Below the pieces are notes generated by a model. It was given only the letters and a program-made list of their open reading frames with translations. It did no database searches and was not told the DNA's origin. A stretch of 64,000 bases of DNA from Acidilobaceae archaeon (GTDB taxonomy: Archaea > Thermoproteota > Thermoprotei_A > Sulfolobales > Acidilobaceae), in the NCBI GenBank assembly GCA_027037535.1, contig JALVZQ010000003.1, forward strand, positions 330,890-394,889. The letters are read 5' to 3'. This document shows positions 1 through 7,896 of this stretch, piece after piece. The stretch's first letter is position 1. Every line of letters begins with the position of its first letter. Made by a program: the position numbers and the translations under genes.

Positions 1-355
1 CTCCAAGGCTTAATGCTAGCTCAGTGTATCTGGTTCTGGTTTCTTTTAGTGTCTGGTAGGAGACTGCGGTTATGAGTGGTGTTATGAGGAGGGCTTCTCC
101 GATTATGATTGCTTGCGGTGTGTAGAGGAGTTGGAGGAAGCCTAGGGGGCCGGCGTTGCTTAGTAGCATGTATAGGAGGAGTCCTACTAGGACTGTCGGG
201 ATTCCTACTAGTGCTTCTAGTAGGTATGCTATGTGTCTTAGACGGTATGATCCGCTAAGTAGGTATGCTAGGGGGATACTCCAGGCTGATGCGAGTAGAG
301 TTGCTGTACCGCTTATAGCGATACTTCTTAGTATTATGGTTGTTAACTCGTTCAT
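1..355 (-). CDS. tupB: Tungstate-type ABC transporter permease, partial
   Basis: N-terminal 118 residues of an integral membrane permease; the rest lies beyond the left edge. The ATG at 353-355 begins MNELTTIILRSIAISG, followed by hydrophobic segments and the stretch VGIPTVLVGLLLYMLLS, then NAGPLG, which I recognise from TupB/WtpB-type permeases. The last visible residues (ELALSLG) are the start of the EAA loop that docks on the ATPase. It lies 14 bases downstream of the binding-protein gene on the same strand, so the two should be one transcript. Substrate (tungstate rather than molybdate or sulfate) is inferred from the TupA-like neighbour and the AOR gene nearby. The ATPase gene is not in the window. 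Confidence 0.85.
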   Translation of the reverse strand, partial: MNELTTIILRSIAISGTATLLASAWSIPLAYLLSGSYRLRHIAYLLEALVGIPTVLVGLLLYMLLSNAGPLGFLQLLYTPQAIIIGEALLITPLITAVSYQTLKETRTRYTELALSLG

Positions 356-369
356 TACAGGCTATCCTC

Positions 370-1275
370 TTAGCTATTACCCGCTATTTGGTTCCAGATT
401 TCTTGTAGCTCGTCTAGTTTGTCTTGGGCTGGATAGAAGAGTGGTTGGCCATACTTGTCTAGTCCGTAGCTGGCTATTAGCTGTTGTCCCTCTGGTGATA
501 CTAGGAAGTCTATGAATCCTTGTGCTTTGGCTTTTTCTTGTTCTGGGCAAGATGAGACTAGGTATGCGCTGTAGATGTTTATGAGCGAGGTGTCGTTGCT
601 GTATAGTATGGTTAAGGAGGGTATTCTTCCGTCTTTCTTATATTTCAGGTATGTTCCGATGTCGCTTAGTGTGTATGCGTGTTTCTCACTGGCTATTACT
701 AGTGTTTCTCCCATTCCTTGTCCTGATTCGAGATACCATTTTTTGCCCTGGGGTTCTAGTCCTGCCTGTTCCCATAGTTGGAGCTCTTTTACGTGTGTTC
801 CGGAGTTGTCTCCTCTGCTTATGAATAGTGCCTTCCCTTCTTCTCCGGCATTGTATATTCTTTTCATGGCGTCCTCTAGGCTTGTTGCATTGCTTATGTT
901 TGCTGGATCATCTGGAGGACCGACTATTATGAAGTAGTTGTATGCGAATATCTTATGGTATGTGATTATTCCTTTGTCTATGTATTCTTTTTCGAGGCTG
1001 GGTGCGTGGACTAGGACCATGCATGCGTCTCCGCGTTCTGCTCTTTTTAGGGCTTCTCCGCTTCCTACTGCTATGAAGTTGATAACGGTGTCCGGGTGTT
1101 GTTTATGATATTCTGTTCCTAGGTAGTCTAGTAGTCCTGTCGCGTAGAGGCTTGTGGTTGTTGTTGCTCTTACGTTGATTGTGTTATTGTTATTGAAAAA
1201 TATTGTTGCCGAGGCTACTATTCCTATTAGGAGGATGGCTATTATTGCTATGTGTTTTAGTTGCAGGTTCAACAT
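370..1275 (-). CDS. tupA: Tungstate-binding protein of ABC transporter (TupA-like)
   Basis: A 301-residue extracytoplasmic oxyanion-binding protein. Residues 1-30 form a signal or anchor helix (IAIIAILLIGIVASATIFF). Mature-domain motifs typical of TupA are present: TTTTSLYATGLLDYL near residue 38, SRGDNSGTHVKE near 153, and TLSDIGTY near 203. These segments supply the anion-binding loops in the family. It is followed by the permease and preceded by a promoter with an inverted repeat. The start is ATG 1275, just after GGGGATGC. Tungstate would feed the pterin cofactor of the AOR at 2.6-4.5 kb. Molybdate binding cannot be excluded, but the TTTS/GDNSGT pair favours tungstate. Confidence 0.88.
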   Translation of the reverse strand: MLNLQLKHIAIIAILLIGIVASATIFFNNNNTINVRATTTTSLYATGLLDYLGTEYHKQHPDTVINFIAVGSGEALKRAERGDACMVLVHAPSLEKEYIDKGIITYHKIFAYNYFIIVGPPDDPANISNATSLEDAMKRIYNAGEEGKALFISRGDNSGTHVKELQLWEQAGLEPQGKKWYLESGQGMGETLVIASEKHAYTLSDIGTYLKYKKDGRIPSLTILYSNDTSLINIYSAYLVSSCPEQEKAKAQGFIDFLVSPEGQQLIASYGLDKYGQPLFYPAQDKLDELQEIWNQIAGNS

Positions 1276-1282
1276 GCATCCC

Positions 1283-1304
1283 CGTTATCAAGACTCTGAT
1301 AACG
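1283..1304. promoter_or_regulatory. Palindromic operator candidate at tupA promoter
   Basis: CGTTATC (1283-1289), an 8-base spacer, then GATAACG (1298-1304): a perfect 7-base inverted repeat. On the minus strand a TATA-like TTTTATATTT lies at 1305-1314, so the repeat falls between the TATA element and the expected transcription start about 25 bases downstream. That is the usual position of an archaeal repressor site. A tungstate- or molybdate-responsive repressor is an inference only. Confidence 0.5.
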
Positions 1305-1374
1305 AAATATAAAACGATAGATCCACCAAGCACATATACCAGAAACAATATAACAACATCAAAGGTGACAGCAA

Positions 1375-2217
1375 CTGCTCAAACCCCAAAAAATACACAT
1401 CCTAGACGGATCAGACAAGACAAGCACCCAACTACAAGCTTCACTCGAATATCTCATAGGACAACATCTCGAGGGAAAAATACAATCAGGACTCATAATA
1501 GGAAAATGGAAAGAATACTCTCTCCTCCTAGGATACTACCAGCCTTACAAGTCACTCAAAAAATATAGGGTTCTAAGAAGAATAACCGGTGGACGAGAGG
1601 CCCTACTCACACCAGACCATACATACCTAGGACTTGTATTTGCAAGCGAGAACCTTAAAGAAATAGTAGAAGTAGGAAACAAGTTCATTAGATGCATAGG
1701 AAACAATAAAGATATTACTATGGGAACTACGAGGATCGGTCCAAGACCTCTAGCAACAGGAGTCCTGGAAATAATGGGAGAATTCGAAATAGAAGATGCA
1801 GTACAATGCATCACGAGAAATCTCTTCGATCAAAGATTAAGAGTCCAATCTCTTCGAAGAGATTTAGACCTGCAACGACTAACCAAGCCCTATGAGGATC
1901 CTAGATGGACACGCTTCAATGGAGTAGAGGCTTATCCAAAAAAGTGCTCCCTAAGAAACGGAAACTTTCATCTTAGACTAGGGATTAGCATTATTGAGGA
2001 AAAATATATCGGGGACATGTCAATAGATGGCTCTTTCTACGCGGCTCCTCCCAATGAACCCTTCAATCTCGTAAATACACTTGCGGGAATGCCGATAACC
2101 GACCAAACTATCTTTACATTTGAAATAAGGCTTGATAAGCAGCTCGAGATCTATGGAATCGAAAAAGATGAGATCACGTGTTGCTTTAAGAGACTCGTAG
2201 GATTATACGACGAATAA
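1375..2217 (+). CDS. Lipoate/biotin protein ligase-like protein with CTG start
   Basis: An open frame of 280 codons that begins before the first ATG (1720). After an in-frame TGA at 1366-1368 the best start is CTG 1375, preceded at the right distance by AAAGGTGA (1360-1367). The protein contains RRITGG near residue 68, matching the RRxxGGG lipoyl/substrate loop of LplA, and a C-terminal segment GDMSIDGSFYAAP near residue 212 resembling the accessory domain of archaeal lipoate ligases. I do not find the catalytic lysine in the expected G-K-K/K-I-x-G context, so it may be divergent or non-canonical. It is divergent from tupA, and its 3' end overlaps the MoaD-like gene by 15 bases. If only the ATG 1720 start were used, the RRITGG loop would be lost. 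Confidence 0.65.
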   Translation: MLKPQKIHILDGSDKTSTQLQASLEYLIGQHLEGKIQSGLIIGKWKEYSLLLGYYQPYKSLKKYRVLRRITGGREALLTPDHTYLGLVFASENLKEIVEVGNKFIRCIGNNKDITMGTTRIGPRPLATGVLEIMGEFEIEDAVQCITRNLFDQRLRVQSLRRDLDLQRLTKPYEDPRWTRFNGVEAYPKKCSLRNGNFHLRLGISIIEEKYIGDMSIDGSFYAAPPNEPFNLVNTLAGMPITDQTIFTFEIRLDKQLEIYGIEKDEITCCFKRLVGLYDE

Positions 2218-2478
2218 GGGCCTAGGTGAAACTATTATTCTATCACCATCCTTCAACTTTGTATCTAGGCCGCTCAAGAAAGCGATGCTTCTACCATTAA
2301 CTATAATATCTGTAGGAGGCCTGACTGAGCCGTCCTCATTGAAAACTCTTTCTTTTACAGCTTCAGGTATTCTTTCTAGAGCATCTTTTACAGTTGATCC
2401 TTCGGGAAGATCGACTACTATTTTAGGTCTACCAGCGAGCTGGTAGTATTCCTGTACGAACATTATTTCTATTTTCAT
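2203..2478 (-). CDS. MoaD/ThiS-like beta-grasp protein lacking terminal Gly-Gly
   Basis: About 91 residues with the beta-grasp pattern of MoaD: VDLPEGSTVKDAL near residue 23, then VNGRSIAFLSGLDTKLKDGD and a final strand. MoaD and ThiS normally end in Gly-Gly, which is activated and thiocarboxylated; this one ends RPLFVV, so it cannot be a standard sulfur carrier unless it is processed. I prefer ATG 2478 because AAGGGTG lies upstream of it; an in-frame ATG at 2499 would overlap that site. It sits between a tungstate transporter and AOR, so a role in pterin-cofactor chemistry or as an AOR partner is inferred. Its end overlaps the convergent ligase-like gene. Confidence 0.75.
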   Translation of the reverse strand: MKIEIMFVQEYYQLAGRPKIVVDLPEGSTVKDALERIPEAVKERVFNEDGSVRPPTDIIVNGRSIAFLSGLDTKLKDGDRIIVSPRPLFVV

Positions 2479-2637
2479 CCATGCTTGCACCCTTATCATA
2501 GACTATTATCTAAATACTGTGAATACTTGTGATATATTGTGGAGAAAAATATTATGGTATATATAATACGAGCGCATATTGAAACATAGGCATTATTTAA
2601 GGCATATTATGGGAAAAAGAGATTAATTACTAGACTG

Positions 2638-4503
2638 TTACTTCACTATATAAATGAATTCCTCGAGTCCTAGGCGTTCCAGGGTTTCTGGTTTTGGTAT
2701 TCCGTTCTCCCATCCTCTTAGCTCGTAGAACTTTGGTAGGTATGCGTCCAGGTATTCTTTTGCTGTTCTTCCCTTTGCTGGTCCATCTGGTAGTGGTGTC
2801 TCAAGGAGCCGTTTTGGCAGTGTGTCTTGGTAGCCGTGGCCTTCTCTTACGGCGAATAGTCTTTCTATATTGTAGATTCTTTCTCCTGTTAGGAGAAGTT
2901 CATCGGCTGTCAGATCTTCCCATCCAGTCATTGCTTGTAGTAGGCCTACGTAGTCTGTGTGGTCTGTTGCGAACGTGTTGAATTTACATACTACGAGGCT
3001 GTCTATTACGCTGAAGTAGTCTTGCTGGTATTTGACTAGTTCTACTTTCTTTGGATCTATCTTTAATGGATCGTATTTTTCAGGTGCTCCGAGTACGTCG
3101 AAGCTAACTGCGTATGCTCTTAGGTGGCATCCTCCCCTGTTGCTCGTGGCGTAGCTTAGTGCCATGCTGTTGATTCCTCTTGGGTCGTATGCTGGTAGTT
3201 CTAGTCCCTTGACGTGTATTGGTACTTCTGGTTTCTCGAAGTATTCTCCGAGGCGTTTCGCTCCTTCCGCGGCGAGATCTCCTATGCCGTGTCTATATGC
3301 TATTCTCCATACTAGTTGTATGAAGGCGTCTGCGTTGCCCCATTCTGGCTCGATGTCTTCGAGGAGGCTGAATAATTCTTTTGCCTTCTCCTCTGGTAGT
3401 TCTCCTTTCTTGGCTTTCTCGTATAGGTCCATTAGAGTGGCTACTGTGTTTCCTAGGCTTATGGTGTCGAATCCTAGATCGTTAGCCAGGTAGTTTAGCT
3501 TGATTAGTGCCTCGAGGTTTCCTATGAGTGTGTTTGCTCCCATAGCCCATATTGACTCGTATTCTGGTCCCTCTGATACCGGTGTCCTATATGGTCCCTT
3601 GTCTACTTTTGCGACTCTGCTGCATTGTATTACGCAGCCCCAGCATCCCTTGTTGGAGACGAGATACTTCTCGGCAAGGTATTCTCCGCTTATCTCGAAG
3701 GCTTTCTCGAAGGTACCATAGGTCCAGTTCTTCGTGGGGAATGCTCCGTGGCTATTGATAATGTTTACGAGGACGGCTGTTCCGAATTTTCCGAGAGCCT
3801 CGCTTATGCTGTGACTGGAGATTTTCTCTATGACTTTCTTGGATTCCTTCCTAAACTTCTCCTTGTCTACTGGTTCTAGTTTTCTTGATCCTTTAACGAA
3901 GAGTGCTTTGAATTTCTTGCTTCCGAGTACTGCGGCGAGCCCTGTTCTTCCCGCGGCTCTATACTTGTCGTTCATGATTGCCGCTATCTTGGAGAGATTT
4001 TCTCCTGCTGGACCAATGCTCAAGATGCTTCCTATATGTTCGCTCGGAGTCTTCATCTCTTTCCTAATCAACCTCTCGGTATAGACTACTCCTTTGCCCC
4101 ATAGTTTTTTAGCAGGGTGGAATTGGACTTCACCGTCTACGATGCTCACCCATACGGGCTCGTCGCTTTTACCCTCGATCACTACTCCATCGTATCCGGC
4201 GAATCGTAGCCATGGCCCGAATTGGCCTCCGCTATTGCTGTCGCCTAGTATTCCTGTTAGAGGACTCTTACCAACGACATGGTATCTTCCGCTCTCGAAT
4301 GCTCCTGTCCCGGTTAATGGTCCCGTCAGTATGTATATCTTGTTTTCTGGGCTGAAGGGATCGATGTGGGGAGGTATTTCTTTCAAGGCAAGATATGCTC
4401 CTAGTCCTCTGCCTCCTATGTATTTTCTTAGGATCGATTCAGGTACTTTTTCTTCTAGTGCTTTCCATTCGGAGAGATCTAGCCTTAGTAGTTTGAATTC
4501 CAT
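2638..4503 (-). CDS. Aldehyde:ferredoxin oxidoreductase family tungstoenzyme
   Basis: A 621-residue cytoplasmic enzyme of the AOR family (AOR/FOR/GOR/WOR), which oxidises aldehydes with ferredoxin as acceptor using a bis-tungstopterin and one [4Fe-4S] cluster. The N-terminal domain carries YIGGRGLGAYLA (residues 28-39) and the pterin-binding GPLTGTGAFESGR. Cluster cysteines are in GCWGCVIQC (about 286-293), with the fourth near 505 (VVCKFN). RGGCHLRAYAV near 457 is a further family block. I chose ATG 4503, preceded by GAGGTGC, over an upstream GTG/ATG extension of 14 residues. Length matches AOR/FOR. Substrate class cannot be told. It probably forms its own transcript, with a palindrome in its leader. 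Confidence 0.92.
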   Translation of the reverse strand: MEFKLLRLDLSEWKALEEKVPESILRKYIGGRGLGAYLALKEIPPHIDPFSPENKIYILTGPLTGTGAFESGRYHVVGKSPLTGILGDSNSGGQFGPWLRFAGYDGVVIEGKSDEPVWVSIVDGEVQFHPAKKLWGKGVVYTERLIRKEMKTPSEHIGSILSIGPAGENLSKIAAIMNDKYRAAGRTGLAAVLGSKKFKALFVKGSRKLEPVDKEKFRKESKKVIEKISSHSISEALGKFGTAVLVNIINSHGAFPTKNWTYGTFEKAFEISGEYLAEKYLVSNKGCWGCVIQCSRVAKVDKGPYRTPVSEGPEYESIWAMGANTLIGNLEALIKLNYLANDLGFDTISLGNTVATLMDLYEKAKKGELPEEKAKELFSLLEDIEPEWGNADAFIQLVWRIAYRHGIGDLAAEGAKRLGEYFEKPEVPIHVKGLELPAYDPRGINSMALSYATSNRGGCHLRAYAVSFDVLGAPEKYDPLKIDPKKVELVKYQQDYFSVIDSLVVCKFNTFATDHTDYVGLLQAMTGWEDLTADELLLTGERIYNIERLFAVREGHGYQDTLPKRLLETPLPDGPAKGRTAKEYLDAYLPKFYELRGWENGIPKPETLERLGLEEFIYIVK

Positions 4504-4535
4504 AATAGCACCTCTGTTTTGTGGACAAATACGTG

Positions 4536-4560
4536 TTCTCCCCACTACTGTGGGAGAGAA
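4536..4560. promoter_or_regulatory. Hyphenated palindrome in AOR promoter/leader
   Basis: CTCCCCAC (4538-4545), TACT, GTGGGAG (4550-4556), with flanking TTC and GAA extending the symmetry; a second small repeat GAGAA/TTCTC follows on the upstream side. On the minus strand TATA-like sequences lie at 4570-4600, so the palindrome covers the transcription start or the first bases of the leader. It may be an operator or an RNA hairpin. It differs in sequence from the tupA repeat. Confidence 0.4.
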
Positions 4561-4685
4561 CTATTCTCATATATTATATGATTCATATATGAAATATAAA
4601 AATATTAGCTGGCGAAATTTGTTTTCCTTATTCGCACCAGGTAGGATGCCTTACTCATTTCCACTTCTAATGATAGTCCATCTAC

Positions 4686-6137
4686 TTACGAGGTAACGGT
4701 TACACTAATAGGATACGCTACCAGTACACCGTTAATCCAGTAGAGTAGGAGCAATGAGAACTCTATAGATATGCCTGGATCTCCATACCAGTACAAATAT
4801 ATGTTTCCAGGATAAAGCGGATAGAGCTCTATCGTTGATGTTATAGGACTAGCTATCTCATATGTATTTGACGTAGAATTATAAATTAGTGTGATCGAAC
4901 TGCTTGTCTCTCCTCCAGACTCGATCCATACATCCATCTCATATAGGGTAGCGCCAGGCACACTAGAACTAATGTAAACCGTCCCAACAAGAGCTAAAGA
5001 TACATTAAAAGTTTCAGCGGTATCATTATTATAGAAACCCAGAATATTGAAAGTGGAACCATAGGTAGAATATGCAACTCTATACGTATCCCCGCCTATA
5101 ATCCATCTAAAAGTGTTGCTCGTAACATAATTATACCCTGAATCATATACGACTATAGTGCCATTCTTAACCATCTTATAGTCCCAAAAATCAATACTTA
5201 AGTTGGTACCTGTAGCTTGCACAGGGCCTATGATTAAATCATTACTCTCATTATAGATCTCCACGTACCATCCTGCCTGGAGCCCGGTTATATTAACATA
5301 ATAGGGAGGACCGCCCAAAGTTACTAGTAAGAGGTCGTATCTGACTATCTCGCCGTAAACGCTATAGAGTCCTAAGCCTACGCTATCTACTTGAAGAGAG
5401 GTATCATAGTCATCAACAATGAGATTATCTTGGTATATTTCGGCGAGATAGCCATTGGTATTATTCCTAATACCTAGAAGATCATACCATGTATCTTCCC
5501 AGAAGGTGCCTGGAAAGTTTCTAGACGATAATAAGTTCCATGCACCATCCCAAAGATAGATATATACTCTATCGTTTAGGTAGTTGTTTCCAATAGTATA
5601 GAGGTATTCAGTAGATTTATTCATAAATACGAGATCGGAATAGTGTGATAAAGTACTAGAACTATCCCACATCATATTTATATCTAGATAGATTTCTTTG
5701 TCTACCGGAATCGTCCTGTTGATTAATAGTATGCACTCTCCACCGTAATAGTTGCTCAGACCAGTGGTTTCACCAACAAGCTCACCATTCGCACTGTCCC
5801 AATACCAATAGCATGTATCGTTGTTTAATGGGATAAGTTCACCTGTAGCGAGGGGATCGTAGTCGTCGAACGTATTCCAATAAACGGCACGTCTAGATTC
5901 TAAAGATATAATATAATCTGAAGGAATATTGACTGTTATATTAGCAGCTGTTTTATATAGGTTAAGATAAGTAGCAACAGCGGTGTCAGAGGGTTCCTCT
6001 AGGAGAACCGGTGGAGTCACACTATTCGATGATCCGCTGAGATCATACTTAACGATAATTCCTGCTATCACGGGATTAACGAGCAGTATTATCAGTACTA
6101 GTAGTAGTATCATGCCTTTTATATACTCGTATGCCAA
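4686..6137 (-). CDS. Secreted protein with lectin-like beta-sandwich, function unknown
   Basis: 483 residues. An N-terminal hydrophobic segment (MILLLVLIILLVNPVIAG, from about residue 9) would act as signal or anchor. Residues about 60-270 (AVYWNTFDDYDP, LDINMMWDSSS, WEDTWYDLLGI) look like a concanavalin/LamG-type sandwich, followed by beta-rich domains with many N-x-S/T sequons and aromatic residues. There is no C-terminal anchor, unlike other surface proteins here. The start is TTG 6137; a TATA-like element near 6160 on the minus strand would give a nearly leaderless transcript, but ATG 6113 is also possible. It is divergent from the proteinase gene. Function is not recognised; binding to surface glycans is a guess. 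Confidence 0.7.
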   Translation of the reverse strand: MAYEYIKGMILLLVLIILLVNPVIAGIIVKYDLSGSSNSVTPPVLLEEPSDTAVATYLNLYKTAANITVNIPSDYIISLESRRAVYWNTFDDYDPLATGELIPLNNDTCYWYWDSANGELVGETTGLSNYYGGECILLINRTIPVDKEIYLDINMMWDSSSTLSHYSDLVFMNKSTEYLYTIGNNYLNDRVYIYLWDGAWNLLSSRNFPGTFWEDTWYDLLGIRNNTNGYLAEIYQDNLIVDDYDTSLQVDSVGLGLYSVYGEIVRYDLLLVTLGGPPYYVNITGLQAGWYVEIYNESNDLIIGPVQATGTNLSIDFWDYKMVKNGTIVVYDSGYNYVTSNTFRWIIGGDTYRVAYSTYGSTFNILGFYNNDTAETFNVSLALVGTVYISSSVPGATLYEMDVWIESGGETSSSITLIYNSTSNTYEIASPITSTIELYPLYPGNIYLYWYGDPGISIEFSLLLLYWINGVLVAYPISVTVTS

Positions 6138-6246
6138 TGTTCATTAACCAAACTTATATCTATAATATACAGGATCTAATATATTATAGCATATGTTGAG
6201 CTTCATCCGTACCGATGTATAGATGAACTAGAATGGTGGCTCTAAG

Positions 6247-7125
6247 ATGGTGAATACAGGTCAAGTCCAGGATCTGAGCGGTCTCTTCTGGATGCTGTTC
6301 GCATTGTTTTTCATGATAATGAGCCTATCCCCTATGTTCAGCTTCTATAGGCTCAAAGCGGCGAGAATGAGCCTGCTAGCTAAAATGGAGAAAAAATACG
6401 GGTACAGGTTCATAACCCTAATTCATCGCTCAGAAAAAATAGGCCTGCTAGGACTACCAATCTACAGATTTATAGACATAGAGGATAGCGAGGCTGTTCT
6501 TAGAGCAATCAGGAATACGCCTCCAAACAAGCCTATAGCTCTAATAATTCATACCCCTGGAGGACTAGTACTGGCAGCTTCACAAATAGCACGTGCACTG
6601 AAAAGGCATCCGGCAAAGAAAGTAGTAATAGTGCCACACTATGCCATGAGCGGTGGTACACTGATAGCACTAGCCGCTGACGAGATCCGGATGGACCCCA
6701 ACGCAGTACTAGGACCACTAGATCCCCAGATAGCCGTAGACCAGGCATCACATCTACCGGCACCAAGCGTGATTAAAGCCGTAGAGATAAAAGGCAAAGA
6801 TGCAAGCGAAAAATTCCTAGTACTAGCAGATATAGCTAAGAAGAGCCTCGAAGAAGTACAAGAATTCATCTACGAGCTAACAAAAGACAAGCTAGGAGAA
6901 GAGAAAGCTAGAGAACTAGCCCGGAAACTAACAGAAGGCAGGTGGACACACGACTACCCTATAACGTTCGAGAAAGCCAAAGAACTTGGACTACCGGTTA
7001 AAGAAAATGTTCCGGAAGAGGTATATACATTAATGGAGCTCTATCCTCAAGCGCCAACGCATAAGCCAGGAGTAGAATATATCCCGTATCCAGTGCATCA
7101 TCGCAACCATAATCGCAATCCTTAA
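6247..7125 (+). CDS. Membrane-anchored SDH-family serine proteinase (ClpP/crotonase fold)
   Basis: 292 residues. Residues 10-32 form one membrane helix (LFWMLFALFFMIMSLSPMF), followed by a linker helix and a ClpP/crotonase-fold domain. ALIIHTPGGLVLAASQIA and PHYAMSGGTLIALAADEI are the classic blocks of the serine dehydrogenase proteinase family (PF01972); Ser135 in AMSGGT is the predicted nucleophile, and MDPNAVLGPLDPQI follows. Members cleave peptides at membranes in archaea. GGTGG lies upstream of ATG 6247. It ends 39 bases before tRNA-Thr. Confidence 0.9.
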   Translation: MVNTGQVQDLSGLFWMLFALFFMIMSLSPMFSFYRLKAARMSLLAKMEKKYGYRFITLIHRSEKIGLLGLPIYRFIDIEDSEAVLRAIRNTPPNKPIALIIHTPGGLVLAASQIARALKRHPAKKVVIVPHYAMSGGTLIALAADEIRMDPNAVLGPLDPQIAVDQASHLPAPSVIKAVEIKGKDASEKFLVLADIAKKSLEEVQEFIYELTKDKLGEEKARELARKLTEGRWTHDYPITFEKAKELGLPVKENVPEEVYTLMELYPQAPTHKPGVEYIPYPVHHRNHNRNP

Positions 7126-7164
7126 ATCACCCAATACACGATACCAATAGAATCGGTATAATGT

Positions 7165-7240
7165 GCCGCCGTAGCTCAGCCGGTAGAGCGTCGCCCTGGT
7201 AAGGCGAAGGTCCCGGGTTCGAATCCCGGCGGCGGCTCCA
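7165..7240 (+). tRNA. tRNA-Thr (anticodon GGT), CCA encoded
   Basis: The full cloverleaf can be drawn. The acceptor stem GCCGCCG pairs with CGGCGGC, the D arm is GCTC/GAGC, and the anticodon stem TCGCC/GGCGA encloses loop CTGGTAA (anticodon GGT at 7198-7200). The T arm is CCGGG/CCCGG with loop TTCGAAT, the discriminator is T and CCA is encoded. No intron. It reads ACC (and ACU) threonine codons. Its 3' half is a typical archaeal integration site. Confidence 0.97.
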
Positions 7241-7392
7241 CTTTATATAGTAAGACTGTCTCTTAGTCATCGTTAAATCGTCCTTTGACTCTCCCTTAGC
7301 CCCTTCTACAGACTCGTGGTAAAGATGTGGTAAAGACTCTATTTTAGACTTGTCCTCCATGATCTTTCCCTCCCTTAAGAGAATCGAAACCT

Positions 7393-7527
7393 TTACCGCT
7401 TCTTTACCCTCCTACACGACACCATACAATCCTCACTGCAAACCTTCTTGCATTCATCTGGGTCATGATAGCAGAGGAAACAGCACCTACCAACACACTC
7501 ACGGTAACACTCCTTATTAATTTCCAA
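7393..7527 (-). CDS. Cysteine-rich 44-residue microprotein
   Basis: A short frame starting at TTG 7527 and ending at TAA 7393-7395 encodes 44 residues with nine cysteines spaced C-x3-C-x3-CC-x2-C-x6-C-x3-C-x3-C-x3-C. The visible segments are KECYRECVGRCCFLCY and ECKKVCSEDCMVSC. Cysteine at nearly every fourth residue would line one face of two helices separated by HDPDE, suggesting a metal- or Fe-S-binding helical hairpin. It follows the 79-residue gene by 10 bases on the same strand, so translational coupling is likely; no strong ribosome site of its own is seen. I do not recognise a family. The regular spacing makes chance unlikely. Confidence 0.55.
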   Translation of the reverse strand: MEINKECYRECVGRCCFLCYHDPDECKKVCSEDCMVSCRRVKKR

Positions 7528-7537
7528 TAATTATCTA

Positions 7538-7777
7538 CTAGACACTTATCCTCACCCTTAGCCCTCGCTCCCTGAAAATGGCCTCGGCCGGGAGGAAGCT
7601 TGATAAACCAGCCACCATACCCTGCAACCTATAAACCTCGCCACTACCAAGCCTAACCTCTACAGTTGCAGGTTGGTTATGGTGGAAAAACCCAGCATAC
7701 TCCTCAGGAAGCCTATCATAGTATAACTCCAGCAGTACGCCCAGGATCTCGGCGACACATCTTACCCTCCGTAACAA
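7538..7777 (-). CDS. Small hypothetical protein upstream of Cys-rich microprotein
   Basis: 79 residues from TTG 7777. It has an N-terminal amphipathic helix (VAEILGVLLELYYDRL), then FHHNQP and a strand-rich half (ATVEVRLGSGEVYRL ... LRVRISV). It is richer in G+C than its neighbours, and codon use (AGG, CTG, GAG) looks genuinely coding. There is no other start in frame: an in-frame TGA lies 8 codons upstream. It probably forms a two-gene unit with the cysteine-rich protein. No family recognised. Confidence 0.45.
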   Translation of the reverse strand: MLRRVRCVAEILGVLLELYYDRLPEEYAGFFHHNQPATVEVRLGSGEVYRLQGMVAGLSSFLPAEAIFRERGLRVRISV

Positions 7778-7827
7778 CTCCCAGAGAACATATCGTCCAC
7801 ATCAAACCACCTTCTTCTCTAACTCTT

Positions 7828-7848
7828 ATTCATATTCAGAATATGAAT
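7828..7848. promoter_or_regulatory. Palindromic operator candidate upstream of winged-helix gene
   Basis: ATTCATATT (7828-7836), CAG, AATATGAAT (7840-7848): perfect 9-base arms, with a further ATGAAT overlapping downstream. It lies about 50 bases before the small winged-helix gene and also in front of the divergent 79-residue gene, so it could regulate both. Autoregulation by the adjacent protein is an inference. Confidence 0.5.
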
Positions 7849-7896
7849 ATGAATCCTAAAATTTTTACGGTTCAGAATCAGAATAAGAACAGGTGC

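Noticed and set aside
3164-3493. Several + strand frames across the AOR gene
   Set aside because: Shadow frames of a well-supported AOR coding sequence on the opposite strand.
7127-7360. Minus-strand frame covering the tRNA gene, containing RRRDSNPGPSPYQGDALPAE
   Set aside because: This peptide is the well-known translation of an antisense tRNA; not called as a gene. Only the 40 residues outside the tRNA are mentioned, as a possible integrase scar.
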